From: Devosia sp. A16
GTDB taxonomy: Bacteria > Pseudomonadota > Alphaproteobacteria > Rhizobiales > Devosiaceae
Direction of reading: 5' to 3'
Length of the DNA stretch: 64,000 nucleotides
NCBI RefSeq assembly: GCF_001402915.1
Contig: NZ_CP012945.1
Span: 2,395,501 to 2,459,500 of the forward strand
Each line of letters opens with the position of its first letter. The stretch's first letter is position 1. Positions 43,818-54,697 of this stretch are shown piece by piece. The notes beneath the pieces are model-generated. The model was not told where the DNA came from. It made no database searches and saw only the letters and a program-made list of their open reading frames with translations. The position numbers were made by a program, and so were the translations under genes.

Positions 43818-43856
43818 ATTTGTACTGAGCTTGTCTCAGTGTCAAGCTTTACAAAT
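43818..43856. promoter_or_regulatory. Nested palindromes, candidate RpiR operator
   Basis: ACTGAG (43824-43829) and CTCAGT (43835-43840) form a perfect 6-5-6 palindrome. ATTTGT (43818-43823) and ACAAAT (43851-43856) form an outer imperfectly centred pair. The site lies in the 138-base region between the divergent HAD/RpiR and metallophosphoesterase operons. Further TGAG and GAAAG half-sites follow at 43857-43880. Regulator identity is inferred from position. Confidence 0.5.
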
Positions 43857-43925
43857 GCTGAGAAAGTTTCATGAGACTGTCACATAGCGGCGCTATCGGT
43901 TGGCCCGCAACGAGAGGGTCGAACC

Positions 43926-44795
43926 ATGAAGATCGCCATCATTACCGACATCCACCACGGCCCGCAGTCGCACACCAAGGAACCGGGCTGGGATGCCTTG
44001 CAGGTCATGCGCGATTGCATCTGGCATGCCGGCGAGCAGGGGGCGGACCTGCTGCTCGATCTGGGCGACCGCATCTCCGACACCAGTCGCGAGGATGACC
44101 GGCAGGCCGTTTCGGAAGTCGCCGCCACCTTCGTGACCTTCAAAGGCCCGCGCTATCACGTGCTCGGCAATCACGACGTCGCCAATATGAGCATCGAAGA
44201 CAACGAGGAAATCCTCGGTCAGTCGATGCAAAGCCAGGTGGTGGATCTCGGGGAAGCGCGGCTGATCCTGTGGCAGCCGGGCGTCAAGATCACCTGGCCG
44301 GATGGTTTTCCGCACGCGACGGCCAATCTCGCCTGGCTGGTCGAAGCGCTCAGTGCTGACACCAAGCCCGCCATCATCGCGACGCACGTGCCGCTCTCGG
44401 GGCACCTGCAGACCGGCAACTACTATTTCGAGCGCAACCCGCAATTCGCCACCTATCCGGACCACGTGACGGTTCGCGAGGCGGTCGAGGCGACCGGCAA
44501 TGCGGCGCTCTGGCTCTCGGGCCATGTGCACTGGAACACCGTCACCAACATACGCGGCCTGCCGCACATCACGGTGCAGTCGGTAAGCGAGCGCTTCACT
44601 ACCTTCCCGCATGGCGCCGCCGCCTTCGCCATGCTCGAGGTTGCCGACGGCAAGTTCTCCCTCGATGTGCATGGCCGCGATCCGTTTGCCGTTTCCATGC
44701 CGTTCCGTCGCTCCGGCGAGCAGCCGTGGATGCCGGCGCTGGGGCCGTTCACGGCGCGTGGGCTGCCGGAAGAGCGGGAGTCCGAGCGTGCTTGA
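43926..44795 (+). CDS. Calcineurin-like metallophosphoesterase
   Basis: The 289-residue protein has the five metallophosphoesterase motifs: IITDIHHG, LLLDLGDRISD, VLGNHDVANM, IIATHVPLSGHL and LWLSGHVHWNT. These place a di-metal site of the cAMP/glycerophosphodiester phosphodiesterase type. It is cytosolic, having no signal peptide. It is the first gene of the importer operon and overlaps the permease gene by 8 bases. It would hydrolyse a phosphodiester or phosphomonoester taken up by the transporter (inference). Length and motif spacing are normal for the class. Confidence 0.92.
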   Translation: MKIAIITDIHHGPQSHTKEPGWDALQVMRDCIWHAGEQGADLLLDLGDRISDTSREDDRQAVSEVAATFVTFKGPRYHVLGNHDVANMSIEDNEEILGQSMQSQVVDLGEARLILWQPGVKITWPDGFPHATANLAWLVEALSADTKPAIIATHVPLSGHLQTGNYYFERNPQFATYPDHVTVREAVEATGNAALWLSGHVHWNTVTNIRGLPHITVQSVSERFTTFPHGAAAFAMLEVADGKFSLDVHGRDPFAVSMPFRRSGEQPWMPALGPFTARGLPEERESERA

Positions 44796-45708
44796 TTTCC
44801 TCACCCGTCGCACGCTCGGCTCGCTGGCGACGCTGGTCGTCGTGGTGGTGGCGGTGTTCTTTGCGACCCGCCTCTCCGGCAACGCCATGGACTACATGCT
44901 GCCGCCGGGCATCGACACCGAGACCAAGGCTGCGATGGTCCGGCATTTCGGCCTCGATCAGCCGCTCCTCGAGCAGTTCTGGCGCTATGTCACCGGGCTG
45001 TTCAGCGGCGATGTCGGGATCAGCCTGTTCGAGCGCCGCTCGGTGGTGGCCATCTATGCCGAGCGCCTGCCCAACACGGTGGTGCTGTTCAGCTATGCGC
45101 TGGTGCTTTCGGTCGCTCTGGGCGTGCCCTTGGGGATCGCCGCGGCGCTCAACCGCCGCAATCCGGTGGGCTCGGCGATCATGGCGGTGGCCTTCGTCGG
45201 CTATGCCACGCCGAATTTCGTCCTCGCCATCGTGATGATCCTGATCTTCTCGTTCAACCTCCACTGGTTGCCGAGCTCGGGCGACGCGACGCCGCTGCAT
45301 TTCCTGATGCCGTCGATCGTGCTCGCGGCGCCGATGCTGGCCGAGATCGTCCGCTTCACCCGCAACGCGCTGCTCGACGTGCTGAGCCAGGACTATCTCC
45401 GCACCGCCCGCGCCAAGGGGCTGCCGGAGTGGTTGGTGATCGTCAAGCATGCGCTGCGCAATGCCGCCATTCCGGTGGTCACCATCGTCGGGCTGCAGGT
45501 CGCCTGCATGGTGGCGCGCTGCGTCCTCGTCGAGGCGGTGTTCGCCACCAAGGGCATCGGCGACCTGGTGGTGTTCGCCACCATGCAGCGCGATTACCCG
45601 GTGCTGCAGTTCGGGGTGATCCTCATCGCCGGCCTGGTGGTCCTCGTCTCGCTGGTGGTCGACCTGCTCTACGCCGCCATCGATCCTCGCGTGAAGGTGA
45701 CAGCATGA
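44788..45708 (+). CDS. Dipeptide/oligopeptide-type ABC permease (DppB-like)
   Basis: The GTG at 44788 gives 306 residues. A first membrane span (TLGSLATLVVVVVAVFFATR) is followed by a periplasmic region and five more spans. The DppB-like core shows GLFSGDVGISLFERRSV, RLPNTVVLFSYALVLSVALG, the ATPase-contact EAA-type loop DYLRTARAKGLPEW and HALRNAAIPVVTIVG. It forms the channel with the next gene. Such transporters import peptides but also opines, nickel and glycerophospho- or sugar-phosphate compounds. Confidence 0.94.
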   Translation: MLDFLTRRTLGSLATLVVVVVAVFFATRLSGNAMDYMLPPGIDTETKAAMVRHFGLDQPLLEQFWRYVTGLFSGDVGISLFERRSVVAIYAERLPNTVVLFSYALVLSVALGVPLGIAAALNRRNPVGSAIMAVAFVGYATPNFVLAIVMILIFSFNLHWLPSSGDATPLHFLMPSIVLAAPMLAEIVRFTRNALLDVLSQDYLRTARAKGLPEWLVIVKHALRNAAIPVVTIVGLQVACMVARCVLVEAVFATKGIGDLVVFATMQRDYPVLQFGVILIAGLVVLVSLVVDLLYAAIDPRVKVTA

Positions 45709-46634
45709 CCGACCTCGCCGCTCCGCTGCCCGGCCTCGCGCCGGCACCCGACACCAGCAACAAGGTGCACACCGGCCGACGTCGCCAGGGCACGCTCGCC
45801 ATGCTTTGGCGCAAGGCCAATTGGCTGATGCGCCTCTATATCGGGCTGTTCGTGCTGATCTTGCTCGTGGCGCTGTTCGCGCCACTCCTCGCGCCCTACG
45901 ATCCGAATGCCCAGACGCTTCCGGCACGCCTCCGCCCGCCGGTCGGCTTCGAGCGGGCGATGCTGGAGCATCCGCTCGGTACCGACCAGCTCGGCCGCGA
46001 CATGCTCTCGCGCACGCTCCATGGCCTGCAGCTGACCATGCTGATCGCGCTCGTGGGCAGCCTCATCTCGATGCTGCTGGGGACGGCGCTCGGCGTTCTC
46101 GCCGGCTATGTGCGCGGACCGCTCGGCGCGCTGATCATGGCGCTGGTCGACATCCAGATCGCCGTGCCGTTCACCCTGATCGCGCTGCTGGTGATCGCGA
46201 TTTTCGGCAACTCGCTGCCGGTGCTGATCGCGGTTATCGGCGTCGCCGGCTGGGAGGCTTATGCCCGGGTGGTACGGGCTCAGGTGCTGACGGTATCGCG
46301 CATGCCGTTCGTCGAGGCGACCATTGCCGCCGGCGCCACCCACCCGCGCATTCTGTTGAAGCACATCCTGCCCAACATCGTTTCGCCCATCATCGTGATG
46401 TGGACGATGACCTTTTCGGCGCTGATCCTGCTCGAAAGCTCGATGTCGTTCCTCGGGCTCGGCGTGCAGCCGCCCACCGCCACGCTCGGCTCGATGGTTG
46501 GGCTCGGTCGCGACTACCTCGCGTCGAGCCCGTGGATCGCCGTCGTTCCATCGCTTGCCATCATGTTCGTCTCGCTGCTGGTCCTCCTGATCGGCGACTG
46601 GCTGCGCGACGCCCTCGACGTCAAGCTCAAGTAA
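45705..46634 (+). CDS. Dipeptide/oligopeptide-type ABC permease (DppC-like)
   Basis: The ATG at 45705 overlaps the DppB-like stop, giving 309 residues. A cytoplasmic N-terminus of ~35 residues precedes the first span. DppC features are [36 protein letters not shown], the EAA-type loop [20 protein letters not shown] and [20 protein letters not shown] with QPPTATLG. It pairs with the DppB-like protein. It is followed by 134 bases, which contain a weak hairpin at the start (CCGGGTAAATCCGGCAACCC), before the binding-protein gene. Confidence 0.94.
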   Translation: MTDLAAPLPGLAPAPDTSNKVHTGRRRQGTLAMLWRKANWLMRLYIGLFVLILLVALFAPLLAPYDPNAQTLPARLRPPVGFERAMLEHPLGTDQLGRDMLSRTLHGLQLTMLIALVGSLISMLLGTALGVLAGYVRGPLGALIMALVDIQIAVPFTLIALLVIAIFGNSLPVLIAVIGVAGWEAYARVVRAQVLTVSRMPFVEATIAAGATHPRILLKHILPNIVSPIIVMWTMTFSALILLESSMSFLGLGVQPPTATLGSMVGLGRDYLASSPWIAVVPSLAIMFVSLLVLLIGDWLRDALDVKLK

Positions 46635-46768
46635 CCGGGTAAATCCGGCAACCCGGCCGTCGCGGTTTCCCTTCCCCGCGCCGGCCAGCCACTTCCCCCA
46701 CGCATCACCCTCCGTCCGATCGCCGATCGGTCGGCCGGGACGGTGCTTGTCAAAAACAGGATGCTGTC

Positions 46769-48322
46769 ATGCACAAGACCCTGCTCATCGCCCTCGCGAC
46801 GACCACCATGCTGGTGGCCCCCAGCCATGCGCTCGACCTCAAGGTCGCGGTGCAGAACCTGCCGGCCACACTCGATCCGGGCAAGGACCACTCCAACACC
46901 GGTTCGCAGATCTACTACAACGCCTTCGATCCGTTGATCGAGAAAGACTATTCGTCCGCCGAAGTGACCTTCAAGCCGGGCATTGCCACCGAGTGGAAGC
47001 AGATCGAGCCGACCGTCTTCGAGGTGAAGCTGCGCGATGGCGTCAAGTTCCACAACGGCGCCACCGTGACCGCCGAGGACGTGGTGTTCTCGTTCGAGCG
47101 GATCATCAACGAAGCGACCCCCGAGTTCGGCTCGGTCAAGAAGCAGTTCTTCAACAATTTCGAGAAGGTCGAGGCAGTCGATGCCGTGACCATACGCTTC
47201 ACCACCTTCAAGCCCGAGCCGCTGTTCGAGACGCTGCTCAACACCTCGGAAGGATCGATCGTCCCCAAGGCCTATATCGCCGGGCTGTCGGGTGATCCGG
47301 CCGTGGTCGAACCCTCGGACTTCGACGCCTTCGGCCTCGCACCGATCGGCACCGGCCCCTACTCGATCCAGAACTTCCAGCCCGGCGAGGGCCTGACCTA
47401 TGTGAAGTTCCAGGACTACTGGGGTGACAAAGCGCCGCTCGATACGGCCGAACTGCGCCGCATCCCCGAGATGGCGACCCGCATCACCGCGCTCGCCAAC
47501 GGCGAAGTGGACCTCATCACCAATGTGCCGCCCGATCAGCTGGCGACCATCGAAGCCAACCCCAACCTCAAGGTCGAGGGCGCGGTGACGCCGCTGTTCC
47601 ACGTGGTGTTCTTCAACACCGAGAACCCCAAGCTCGCCGACAAGCGCATCCGCCAGGCGCTCAGCATGGCGATCGATCGGAACCTGCTCAACGAAGCGCT
47701 GTGGCTGGGCAAGGCCGTGGTGCCCTCGACCCACACCTACCCGCAATATGGCCAGCTCTACATGCCGGAGCTGCAGACCTTCGAGTACAACCCGGAAAAG
47801 GCCAGGGAGCTGCTGAAGGAAGCCGGCTTCGAGGGCCAGACGGTCCGTTACGACACCGACCCGGTCTACTACACCAACGGGTTGCTCGCGGCGCAGGCGA
47901 TCAAGGAGATGTGGGCCGCCGTCGGTGTCACCATGGACCTCAAGGTCGATCCCAAGTGGACCGGCGACGACAAGGACATGGAATCGCGCAACTGGTCGAA
48001 CCCGATGTACTTCGCCGACCCGGCGGGTTCGTTCGGTACCATGTGGAGCCCGACCGGCGCCCGCATCACCGGCGGGTCGTGGAAGCCGAACGAGGCCTAT
48101 ACCGAGATGTGGGAGCGCTTCCGCTATTCCACGGACATCGAGACCCGCAAGGCCGCCTATGCCGAGATCATGGCCTATGTGAAGGAAGAGGCGCCGTTCC
48201 TGGTGCTGTACCAGCCGTATGAATCCTACGGCATGAGCAAGAGCCTCGAGTGGAAGCCGCTGCCGGGCCACATCCCCTATGTGCTGGATTTCCGCGCCGG
48301 CGCCGTCGCCTTCAACGACTGA
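46769..48322 (+). CDS. Family-5 extracellular solute-binding protein (Dpp/Opp type)
   Basis: The 517-residue protein has a signal peptide ending SHALD or nearby. SBP_bac_5 features follow: [40 protein letters not shown] and SFERI (the family start), [17 protein letters not shown], and [17 protein letters not shown]. The C-terminal lobe has [19 protein letters not shown]. It binds the ligand in the periplasm. No peptide-specific motif is decisive, and the phosphoesterase neighbours suggest a non-peptide ligand. It is followed by four tandem hairpins before the ATPase gene. Confidence 0.93.
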   Translation: MHKTLLIALATTTMLVAPSHALDLKVAVQNLPATLDPGKDHSNTGSQIYYNAFDPLIEKDYSSAEVTFKPGIATEWKQIEPTVFEVKLRDGVKFHNGATVTAEDVVFSFERIINEATPEFGSVKKQFFNNFEKVEAVDAVTIRFTTFKPEPLFETLLNTSEGSIVPKAYIAGLSGDPAVVEPSDFDAFGLAPIGTGPYSIQNFQPGEGLTYVKFQDYWGDKAPLDTAELRRIPEMATRITALANGEVDLITNVPPDQLATIEANPNLKVEGAVTPLFHVVFFNTENPKLADKRIRQALSMAIDRNLLNEALWLGKAVVPSTHTYPQYGQLYMPELQTFEYNPEKARELLKEAGFEGQTVRYDTDPVYYTNGLLAAQAIKEMWAAVGVTMDLKVDPKWTGDDKDMESRNWSNPMYFADPAGSFGTMWSPTGARITGGSWKPNEAYTEMWERFRYSTDIETRKAAYAEIMAYVKEEAPFLVLYQPYESYGMSKSLEWKPLPGHIPYVLDFRAGAVAFND

Positions 48323-48328
48323 CGCACC

Positions 48329-48435
48329 GGCCGGCGGGGAGCGATCCCCGCCGGCCTCTCCCGAGAGCGCACTGGGCTCTCGGGAATCCTCCCCCCCGAT
48401 GCGAGGGAGGAGCACGGAGAGCTCTGTGGCTCTCC
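48329..48435 (+). other. Array of four tandem stem-loops between binding-protein and ATPase genes
   Basis: Hairpin 1 is GGCCGGCGGGGA / TCCCCGCCGGCC (12 perfect pairs, GCGA loop; 48329-48356). Hairpin 2 is TCCCGAGAGC / GCTCTCGGGA (10 pairs; 48359-48385). Hairpin 3 is CCTCCC / GGGAGG (6 pairs; 48388-48410). Hairpin 4 is GGAGAGC / GCTCTCC (7 pairs; 48416-48435). None has a T-run. They probably protect the binding-protein mRNA 3' end or lower downstream expression. Confidence 0.7.
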
Positions 48436-48458
48436 ATCTGCAATGAACGGAGCCTCCG

Positions 48459-50249
<1,791 letters not shown>

Positions 50250-50267
50250 TTGCTCTCGGAGACCACT

Positions 50268-51158
50268 ATGCTTTCGGCTTTTTCCGCCCCCGGCCGCTTC
50301 TGGAAGGGAAACCTGCACACCCACTCGAACCGTTCGGACGGCGCACTCGAGCCGGCCGAAGTCTGCCGCCGTTATCGCGAGGCGGGCTATGATTTCCTTT
50401 GCCTCTCCGATCACTTCCTCTCCCAGTTCAGCTTTCCGCTGACTGACACGCGGGAGTATCGCACCGCGGGTTTCACCACGCTGATCGGCGCCGAGCTGCA
50501 TGCCCCGGCGACACACCTGGGCGACCTGTGGCATATCCTCGCGGTCGGCCTGCCGCACGATTTCGCCCCGACGCCGGAGGGTGAGGACGGGCCGGCTCTG
50601 GCGCGTCGTGCCGCAGCGGCCGGCGCCTTTGTCGGCATTGCCCACCCGCAATGGTATGGGCTCGATTTCACCGACGGCCTGGCGCTCGACGCCGCGCATG
50701 CGGTCGAGATCTATAATCACACTTGCGAGATGCTGTCCGCACGGCCCGACGGCGTGGCGCTGTTCGATGACCTGCTGACCCGCGGCCGGCAGCTCACCGG
50801 CTTTGCCTCCGACGACGCGCATTTTCATGCCGACGACAGCTTTGGCGGCTGGGTGCAGGTGAAGTCGGAAACGCTTGCGCCCGAAGCGCTGCTCGCCGCG
50901 CTCAAGGCCGGTAACTACTACGCCAGCACCGGCCCGGAGATCGTCTCGATCGACCGTGCTGGCGAGGTCCTCCGCGTTGCTGCCTCGCCGGTGCGCAGCA
51001 TCGTCCTGGCCGGACCGGGCGCTAAGTCGACGGTGGTGCATGGTGAGGCCATCACCGAGGCCGAGCTCGATCTTTCCCGCTTCGCCGGTAGCTGGTGCCG
51101 CGTCCTCGTCACCGACAGCAACGGCAAGCGCGCCTGGGCGCAGCCTTTCACGGTGTAG
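50268..51158 (+). CDS. PHP-domain phosphoesterase-like protein
   Basis: The ATG at 50268, behind GGAG, gives 296 residues. Metal-site motifs of the PHP fold are WKGNLHTHSNRSDGALEP, FLCLSDHF, IGAELHAP, GIAHPQW and FASDDAHFH. These resemble CehA/McbA-type and small PHP phosphatases. About 70 C-terminal residues form a beta-rich domain seen in CehA-like members (RSIVLAGPGAKS, WCRVLVTDSNGKRAWA). It ends the importer operon 18 bases after the ATPase stop. With the HAD and calcineurin-like enzymes it makes a third phosphoesterase-type protein linked to one transporter. Confidence 0.88.
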   Translation: MLSAFSAPGRFWKGNLHTHSNRSDGALEPAEVCRRYREAGYDFLCLSDHFLSQFSFPLTDTREYRTAGFTTLIGAELHAPATHLGDLWHILAVGLPHDFAPTPEGEDGPALARRAAAAGAFVGIAHPQWYGLDFTDGLALDAAHAVEIYNHTCEMLSARPDGVALFDDLLTRGRQLTGFASDDAHFHADDSFGGWVQVKSETLAPEALLAALKAGNYYASTGPEIVSIDRAGEVLRVAASPVRSIVLAGPGAKSTVVHGEAITEAELDLSRFAGSWCRVLVTDSNGKRAWAQPFTV

Positions 51159-51163
51159 GCCGC

Positions 51164-52186
51164 TTACTGAAGCGGCGCGCGCGACGTGCTGCTGCGTGCA
51201 ATCAACACGGGAAGCAGCGGCTCTGCTTCCTGTGGCGGCTCGCCATTGATCCGCACCATCAGCGCCTCGATGCAGCGGCGCCCGAGCTTGGTGAAATCCT
51301 GGCGCATGGTGGTGAGCGGCGGAATGCAGTAGGCGGCCTCGGGCACGTCATCGAAGCCGACGACGCTGAAGTCGCGCGGCACGACGCGGCCGGCTTCGTG
51401 GAGCGCCAGCAACAAGCCTTGGGCGATCCGGTCATTGGCGCAATAGGCGGCGGTGAAGCGCTGGTCGGCGAGCACCTGCTTGCCGGCCTGGTAGCCGCTC
51501 TCGGCCGTCCAGTCGCAGATGAACGGATCGGCTGCCACCAGATGCGCCGCCCCCAGCGCCTTGCGCCAGCCATGGATGCGCGACTCCGATACGGTGAAGC
51601 CCGCCGGCCCCGCCAGATGCGCGATCCATTTGTGTCCCAGTTCGATCAGGTGCTGTGTGGCGGCGCGCGACCCCTCGACCGAGTCGTACATGATCGAGGT
51701 GTGTTCGCCGGTATCCACCGAGCTCAGCGTCACCACCGGCACGTTGTCGAAACTGAGAAAGGCGGCACTGGCAGAGACATCCTGCGGCGAGATCATCACG
51801 ATGCCCTCGACGGACTGCCCGACCAGCCGCGCCAGCGCCTCCGAGATGGTCTCCCGGTTCGATTCGCGCAGACTCACGATGCTGACCCCATAGCCCTCTT
51901 CGCTGGCCGCCTGCTCGACGCCGAAAAGCGCCGACGCCGGCCCGAAGCTCAGATAGTCCGAGGCGACGACGCCGATGGTGCGGGAGCGGCTGGTGGCGAG
52001 CGTTCGCGCTGCCATGTTCGGTCGATAGTCGAGACTGGCGATCGCCTTCAGCACCCGCTCGCGGGTGTCCGGCCTGATGAAGGCATAGTCGTTCAGCACC
52101 CGCGATACGGTCTGCTGCGAAACCTGCGCCAGCCGTGCCACGTCGGCCATGGTGGGGGAGCTGCGCTTGCGTGACTGTCGAACCAA
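51164..52186 (-). CDS. LacI-family regulator of the beta-glycoside locus
   Basis: The TTG at 52186 is preferred: AAAGGGA lies just upstream and it yields a 340-residue protein of normal length. Longer starts would run over the operator. The HTH (TMADVARLAQVSQQTVSRVL, then ND) is preceded by a short basic arm (VRQSRKRSSP). The effector domain has RTIGVVASDYLSFGPASALF and RDFSVVGFDDVPEAAYC. It is divergent from the GH42 gene and flanks two TTGTTT-type sites. It likely represses GH42 and itself until a beta-galactoside or derived sugar is present. Confidence 0.92.
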   Translation of the reverse strand: MVRQSRKRSSPTMADVARLAQVSQQTVSRVLNDYAFIRPDTRERVLKAIASLDYRPNMAARTLATSRSRTIGVVASDYLSFGPASALFGVEQAASEEGYGVSIVSLRESNRETISEALARLVGQSVEGIVMISPQDVSASAAFLSFDNVPVVTLSSVDTGEHTSIMYDSVEGSRAATQHLIELGHKWIAHLAGPAGFTVSESRIHGWRKALGAAHLVAADPFICDWTAESGYQAGKQVLADQRFTAAYCANDRIAQGLLLALHEAGRVVPRDFSVVGFDDVPEAAYCIPPLTTMRQDFTKLGRRCIEALMVRINGEPPQEAEPLLPVLIARSSTSRAPLQ

Positions 52187-52200
52187 TGCCGTCCCTTTCG

Positions 52201-52215
52201 TTAGCGTAAACAATA
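52201..52215 (-). promoter_or_regulatory. Second, imperfect LacI-type operator near the regulator start
   Basis: On the minus strand the sequence TTGTTTACGCTAA matches the perfect operator at 52319-52338 in 11 of 13 positions (TTGTTTGCGCAAA). It lies 15-30 bases upstream of the TTG start at 52186, where it could block transcription of the regulator gene itself. Confidence 0.5.
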
Positions 52216-52308
52216 GTGAGCTGATCTGCGCTGCGCAAGCGCTGGCCAACCAAGAAGAAGGCAAAATAGGGCCGCTAGCCTCATCCGTAGGGATGATGCC
52301 AGGCCGCC

Positions 52309-52340
52309 TTGACAACGAAATTGTTTGCGCAAACAATTAT
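52309..52340 (+). promoter_or_regulatory. GH42 promoter overlapped by a perfect 20-base palindromic operator
   Basis: AATTGTTTGCGCAAACAATT (52319-52338) is an exact palindrome. A -35-like TTGACA (52309-52314) and -10-like AACAAT (52332-52337), 17 bases apart, bracket and overlap it, so a bound repressor would exclude RNA polymerase. The downstream gene starts at GTG 52378. The adjacent divergent LacI protein is the natural binder. Confidence 0.82.
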
Positions 52341-52377
52341 GACAACGAGACGGAACCGTCTGAGGGAGGAGAGCGCA

Positions 52378-54468
52378 GTGCAAGACGAGTCGGCCTATCG
52401 CATCGGCGATCGCATCCTGTTCGGGGCGGCCTATTACCCCGAATACCAGCCGGTGGAACGGATGGCCGAGGATTTCCGGCTGATGCGCGAGGCGGGCTTC
52501 AACCTGATCCGGGTCGGCGAATCCGTCTGGTCGACCTGGGAGCCGCGCGACGGCGAATTCGAGCTCGAATGGTTGCTGCCGGTGCTCGATGCGGCGCACG
52601 AGCACGGCATCTCGGTGGTGCTGGGCACCCCCACCTACGCCGTGCCGCCCTGGCTGATGCTCAAACACCCGGAGATCGCGGCGGAGTCGCGCACCGGCGT
52701 GCGAGTGCCGTGGGGGGCGCGGCAGGAGACCGACACTTCGCACCCGGTATTCCTCGATTATGCCGAGCGGATCATCCGCAAGGTGGTGGGGCGTTATGCC
52801 GGCCATCCGGCGGTGGTCGGGTTTCAGGTCGACAACGAGCCAGGCCATCAGGTGCCGCACAACGCCCATGTCTTCGCGCGCTTCAAACAGTGGCTGATGA
52901 CCAAGTACAACGGCGTCGAAGCGATCAACCAGGCGTGGAACCTGACCCACTGGGCGCATCGTCTCAACGACATCGACGAGCTCTGGCTGCCCGACGGCAA
53001 CCACGTGCCGCAATACGATCTCGACTGGCGTCGCTTCCATGCGCTGCAGACCACCGAGTATATCGCCTGGCAGGTGGCGATCGTGCGCGAGTATGCGAGC
53101 CCCGATCAGTTCATCACCACCTGCATCGATCCGATGCGCGCCGCGGTCGACGACCGCGGCATCGGCGCCGCCTGCGACGTCATCGCCTCCAACCAGTACA
53201 TCGCCACCCAGGACCAGCTGGGCCCGGAAACGCTTGGTGACTACGGCTTCCCGCCCTCCGGCAGCTGGGCGCCGTTCTTCATTTCCGACCGCACCTGGGC
53301 CATCGGCCAGCGCCGCTTCATGGTCACCGAGACCAATGCCACCAGCATCGGTTTCCCCTGGTTCAACCACCCCATGTATGACGGGCAGTGGCGGCAGGTC
53401 GGCTGGGCGATGATCGCCCGCGGCGCCCGCGCCGTCGAATACTGGCACTGGCACACCATGCACGGCTCCTGGGAGACGTTCTGGGGCGGGGTGCTGCCGC
53501 ATAGTTTCATCCCCGGCCGAGTCTACGGGCAGGTGGCCGAACTCGGACGCGAGATCAGCAAGGCCGGCGCGGCGGTCGAGGGCATCGTACCCGATGCCAA
53601 TGTCGGGCTCATCTTCTCGATGCCCAACCGCTGGGCCTTCGAATATCACCCGCCGATGCAGGATCCGGCGGCGCCGCCCGAGAAGCAGGGACCGGCCGAT
53701 CGTGCCGCCTATGAGCGGATCGTCTACCGCTTCTATGGCGGCCTCGATCGCGCCGGCCACCAGGTCCGGGTACTGCATGCGGCCGATTTCGAGCTCGCTG
53801 ACCCCGTGCGGCTGGCGCACGAGCTGCCGACCCTCGTCGTTCCGGCGCTCTATCTCGCCTCCGACCGGCTGGTCGCCAACCTCGTCGCCTATGCCGAGGC
53901 CGGCGGACACCTGGTGGTGGGCATCCGCACCGGCTATGCCGACGAGATCGGCCGCCCCAAGCTCGACCGCCAGCCTGCCGGTCTCGCCGCCGCGGCCGGC
54001 GTCTGGTACGACGAGTTCTCCAACCTCGTGACCCCGCTCGCCGTCACCGGCCAGTTGCGCGGCACGGCGCGGAGCCTCGTCGAGGGCCTCGTCACCGACG
54101 GCGCCGAGGTCATCGCCAGCTACGATCACCCGCATTTCGGCCGCTGGCCGGCGGCCACCAGCCGGGCCTTCGGGGCCGGCCGCATCACCTATGTCGGGGC
54201 GTTCCCCGATCTCGACCTGGCCCAGTCGCTGGGCGAGTGGCTGCAGCCGAACCACCCCTGGCAGGGGCAACTGGTGCCCGGCGCGCTGGCCGTGCACGGC
54301 GCCACCAACCGCGCCGGCGAGCGGCTGTGGTTCGTCCACAATTTCGGCTGGGAGACGCGGACGGTGACGCCGCCGATGCCGGTGACGGATGTGCTGACGG
54401 GCGAGGCGGTCACCACCTTGGCGCTCAAGGCCTGGGACGTGCGCGTGCTGCGCGAGGTCGCGGCGTGA
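52378..54468 (+). CDS. Beta-galactosidase, glycoside hydrolase family 42
   Basis: The GTG at 52378 is chosen because GGAGGAG is 5-7 bases upstream; it gives 696 residues. The GH42 TIM barrel has GAAYYPEYQPVERMAEDFRL, GFQVDNEPGHQ with acid/base Glu154, and FMVTETNATSIG with nucleophile Glu318, then a beta-galactosidase trimerisation domain (LVVPALYLASDRLVANLVAY) and a C-terminal beta domain. No signal peptide is present, so it acts on imported beta-galactosides. It is alone after the operator, separated from the ABC genes by a 229-base gap holding an inverted repeat. The adjacent ABC genes and GH1 complete a beta-glycoside pathway. Confidence 0.95.
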   Translation: MQDESAYRIGDRILFGAAYYPEYQPVERMAEDFRLMREAGFNLIRVGESVWSTWEPRDGEFELEWLLPVLDAAHEHGISVVLGTPTYAVPPWLMLKHPEIAAESRTGVRVPWGARQETDTSHPVFLDYAERIIRKVVGRYAGHPAVVGFQVDNEPGHQVPHNAHVFARFKQWLMTKYNGVEAINQAWNLTHWAHRLNDIDELWLPDGNHVPQYDLDWRRFHALQTTEYIAWQVAIVREYASPDQFITTCIDPMRAAVDDRGIGAACDVIASNQYIATQDQLGPETLGDYGFPPSGSWAPFFISDRTWAIGQRRFMVTETNATSIGFPWFNHPMYDGQWRQVGWAMIARGARAVEYWHWHTMHGSWETFWGGVLPHSFIPGRVYGQVAELGREISKAGAAVEGIVPDANVGLIFSMPNRWAFEYHPPMQDPAAPPEKQGPADRAAYERIVYRFYGGLDRAGHQVRVLHAADFELADPVRLAHELPTLVVPALYLASDRLVANLVAYAEAGGHLVVGIRTGYADEIGRPKLDRQPAGLAAAAGVWYDEFSNLVTPLAVTGQLRGTARSLVEGLVTDGAEVIASYDHPHFGRWPAATSRAFGAGRITYVGAFPDLDLAQSLGEWLQPNHPWQGQLVPGALAVHGATNRAGERLWFVHNFGWETRTVTPPMPVTDVLTGEAVTTLALKAWDVRVLREVAA

Positions 54469-54510
54469 TGGGAGCGGTTTGCACCGCAGGTACTGACGGG
54501 CCGGTGCGGG

Positions 54511-54626
54511 AAGAGTACCCCCACCCCTGTCCCCTCCCCGCAAGAGGAAGGGAGACGCCCTCACCAGCGCCGGTGTTCTGGTCTCCTCCCCCCTTGTGGG
54601 GGAGGGACAGGGTGGGGGGTGCTCTT
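54511..54626. repeat. Intergenic inverted repeat, family A
   Basis: AAGAGTACCCCCACCC at the left mirrors GGGTGGGGGGTGCTCTT at the right. Inner arms CCCCTCCCCGCAAGAGG and CCTTGTGGGGGAGGG pair. It is related to the element at 10572-10672 through the AGGGAGAC / GTCTCC segments. It divides the GH42 gene from the ABC operon and could act as a transcript boundary. Confidence 0.72.
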
Positions 54627-54697
54627 CCTGCGCCGAGTTCTCCTCGCCGTGATTGCTACTCACTTCCAGGAAGATGTCGTAGCGGGCGAGGCCCCCG

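Noticed and set aside
54511-54626. The repeat considered as a terminator of GH42.
   Set aside because: It has no T-run and matches a dispersed repeat family, so it is listed as a repeat; termination there is only possible.
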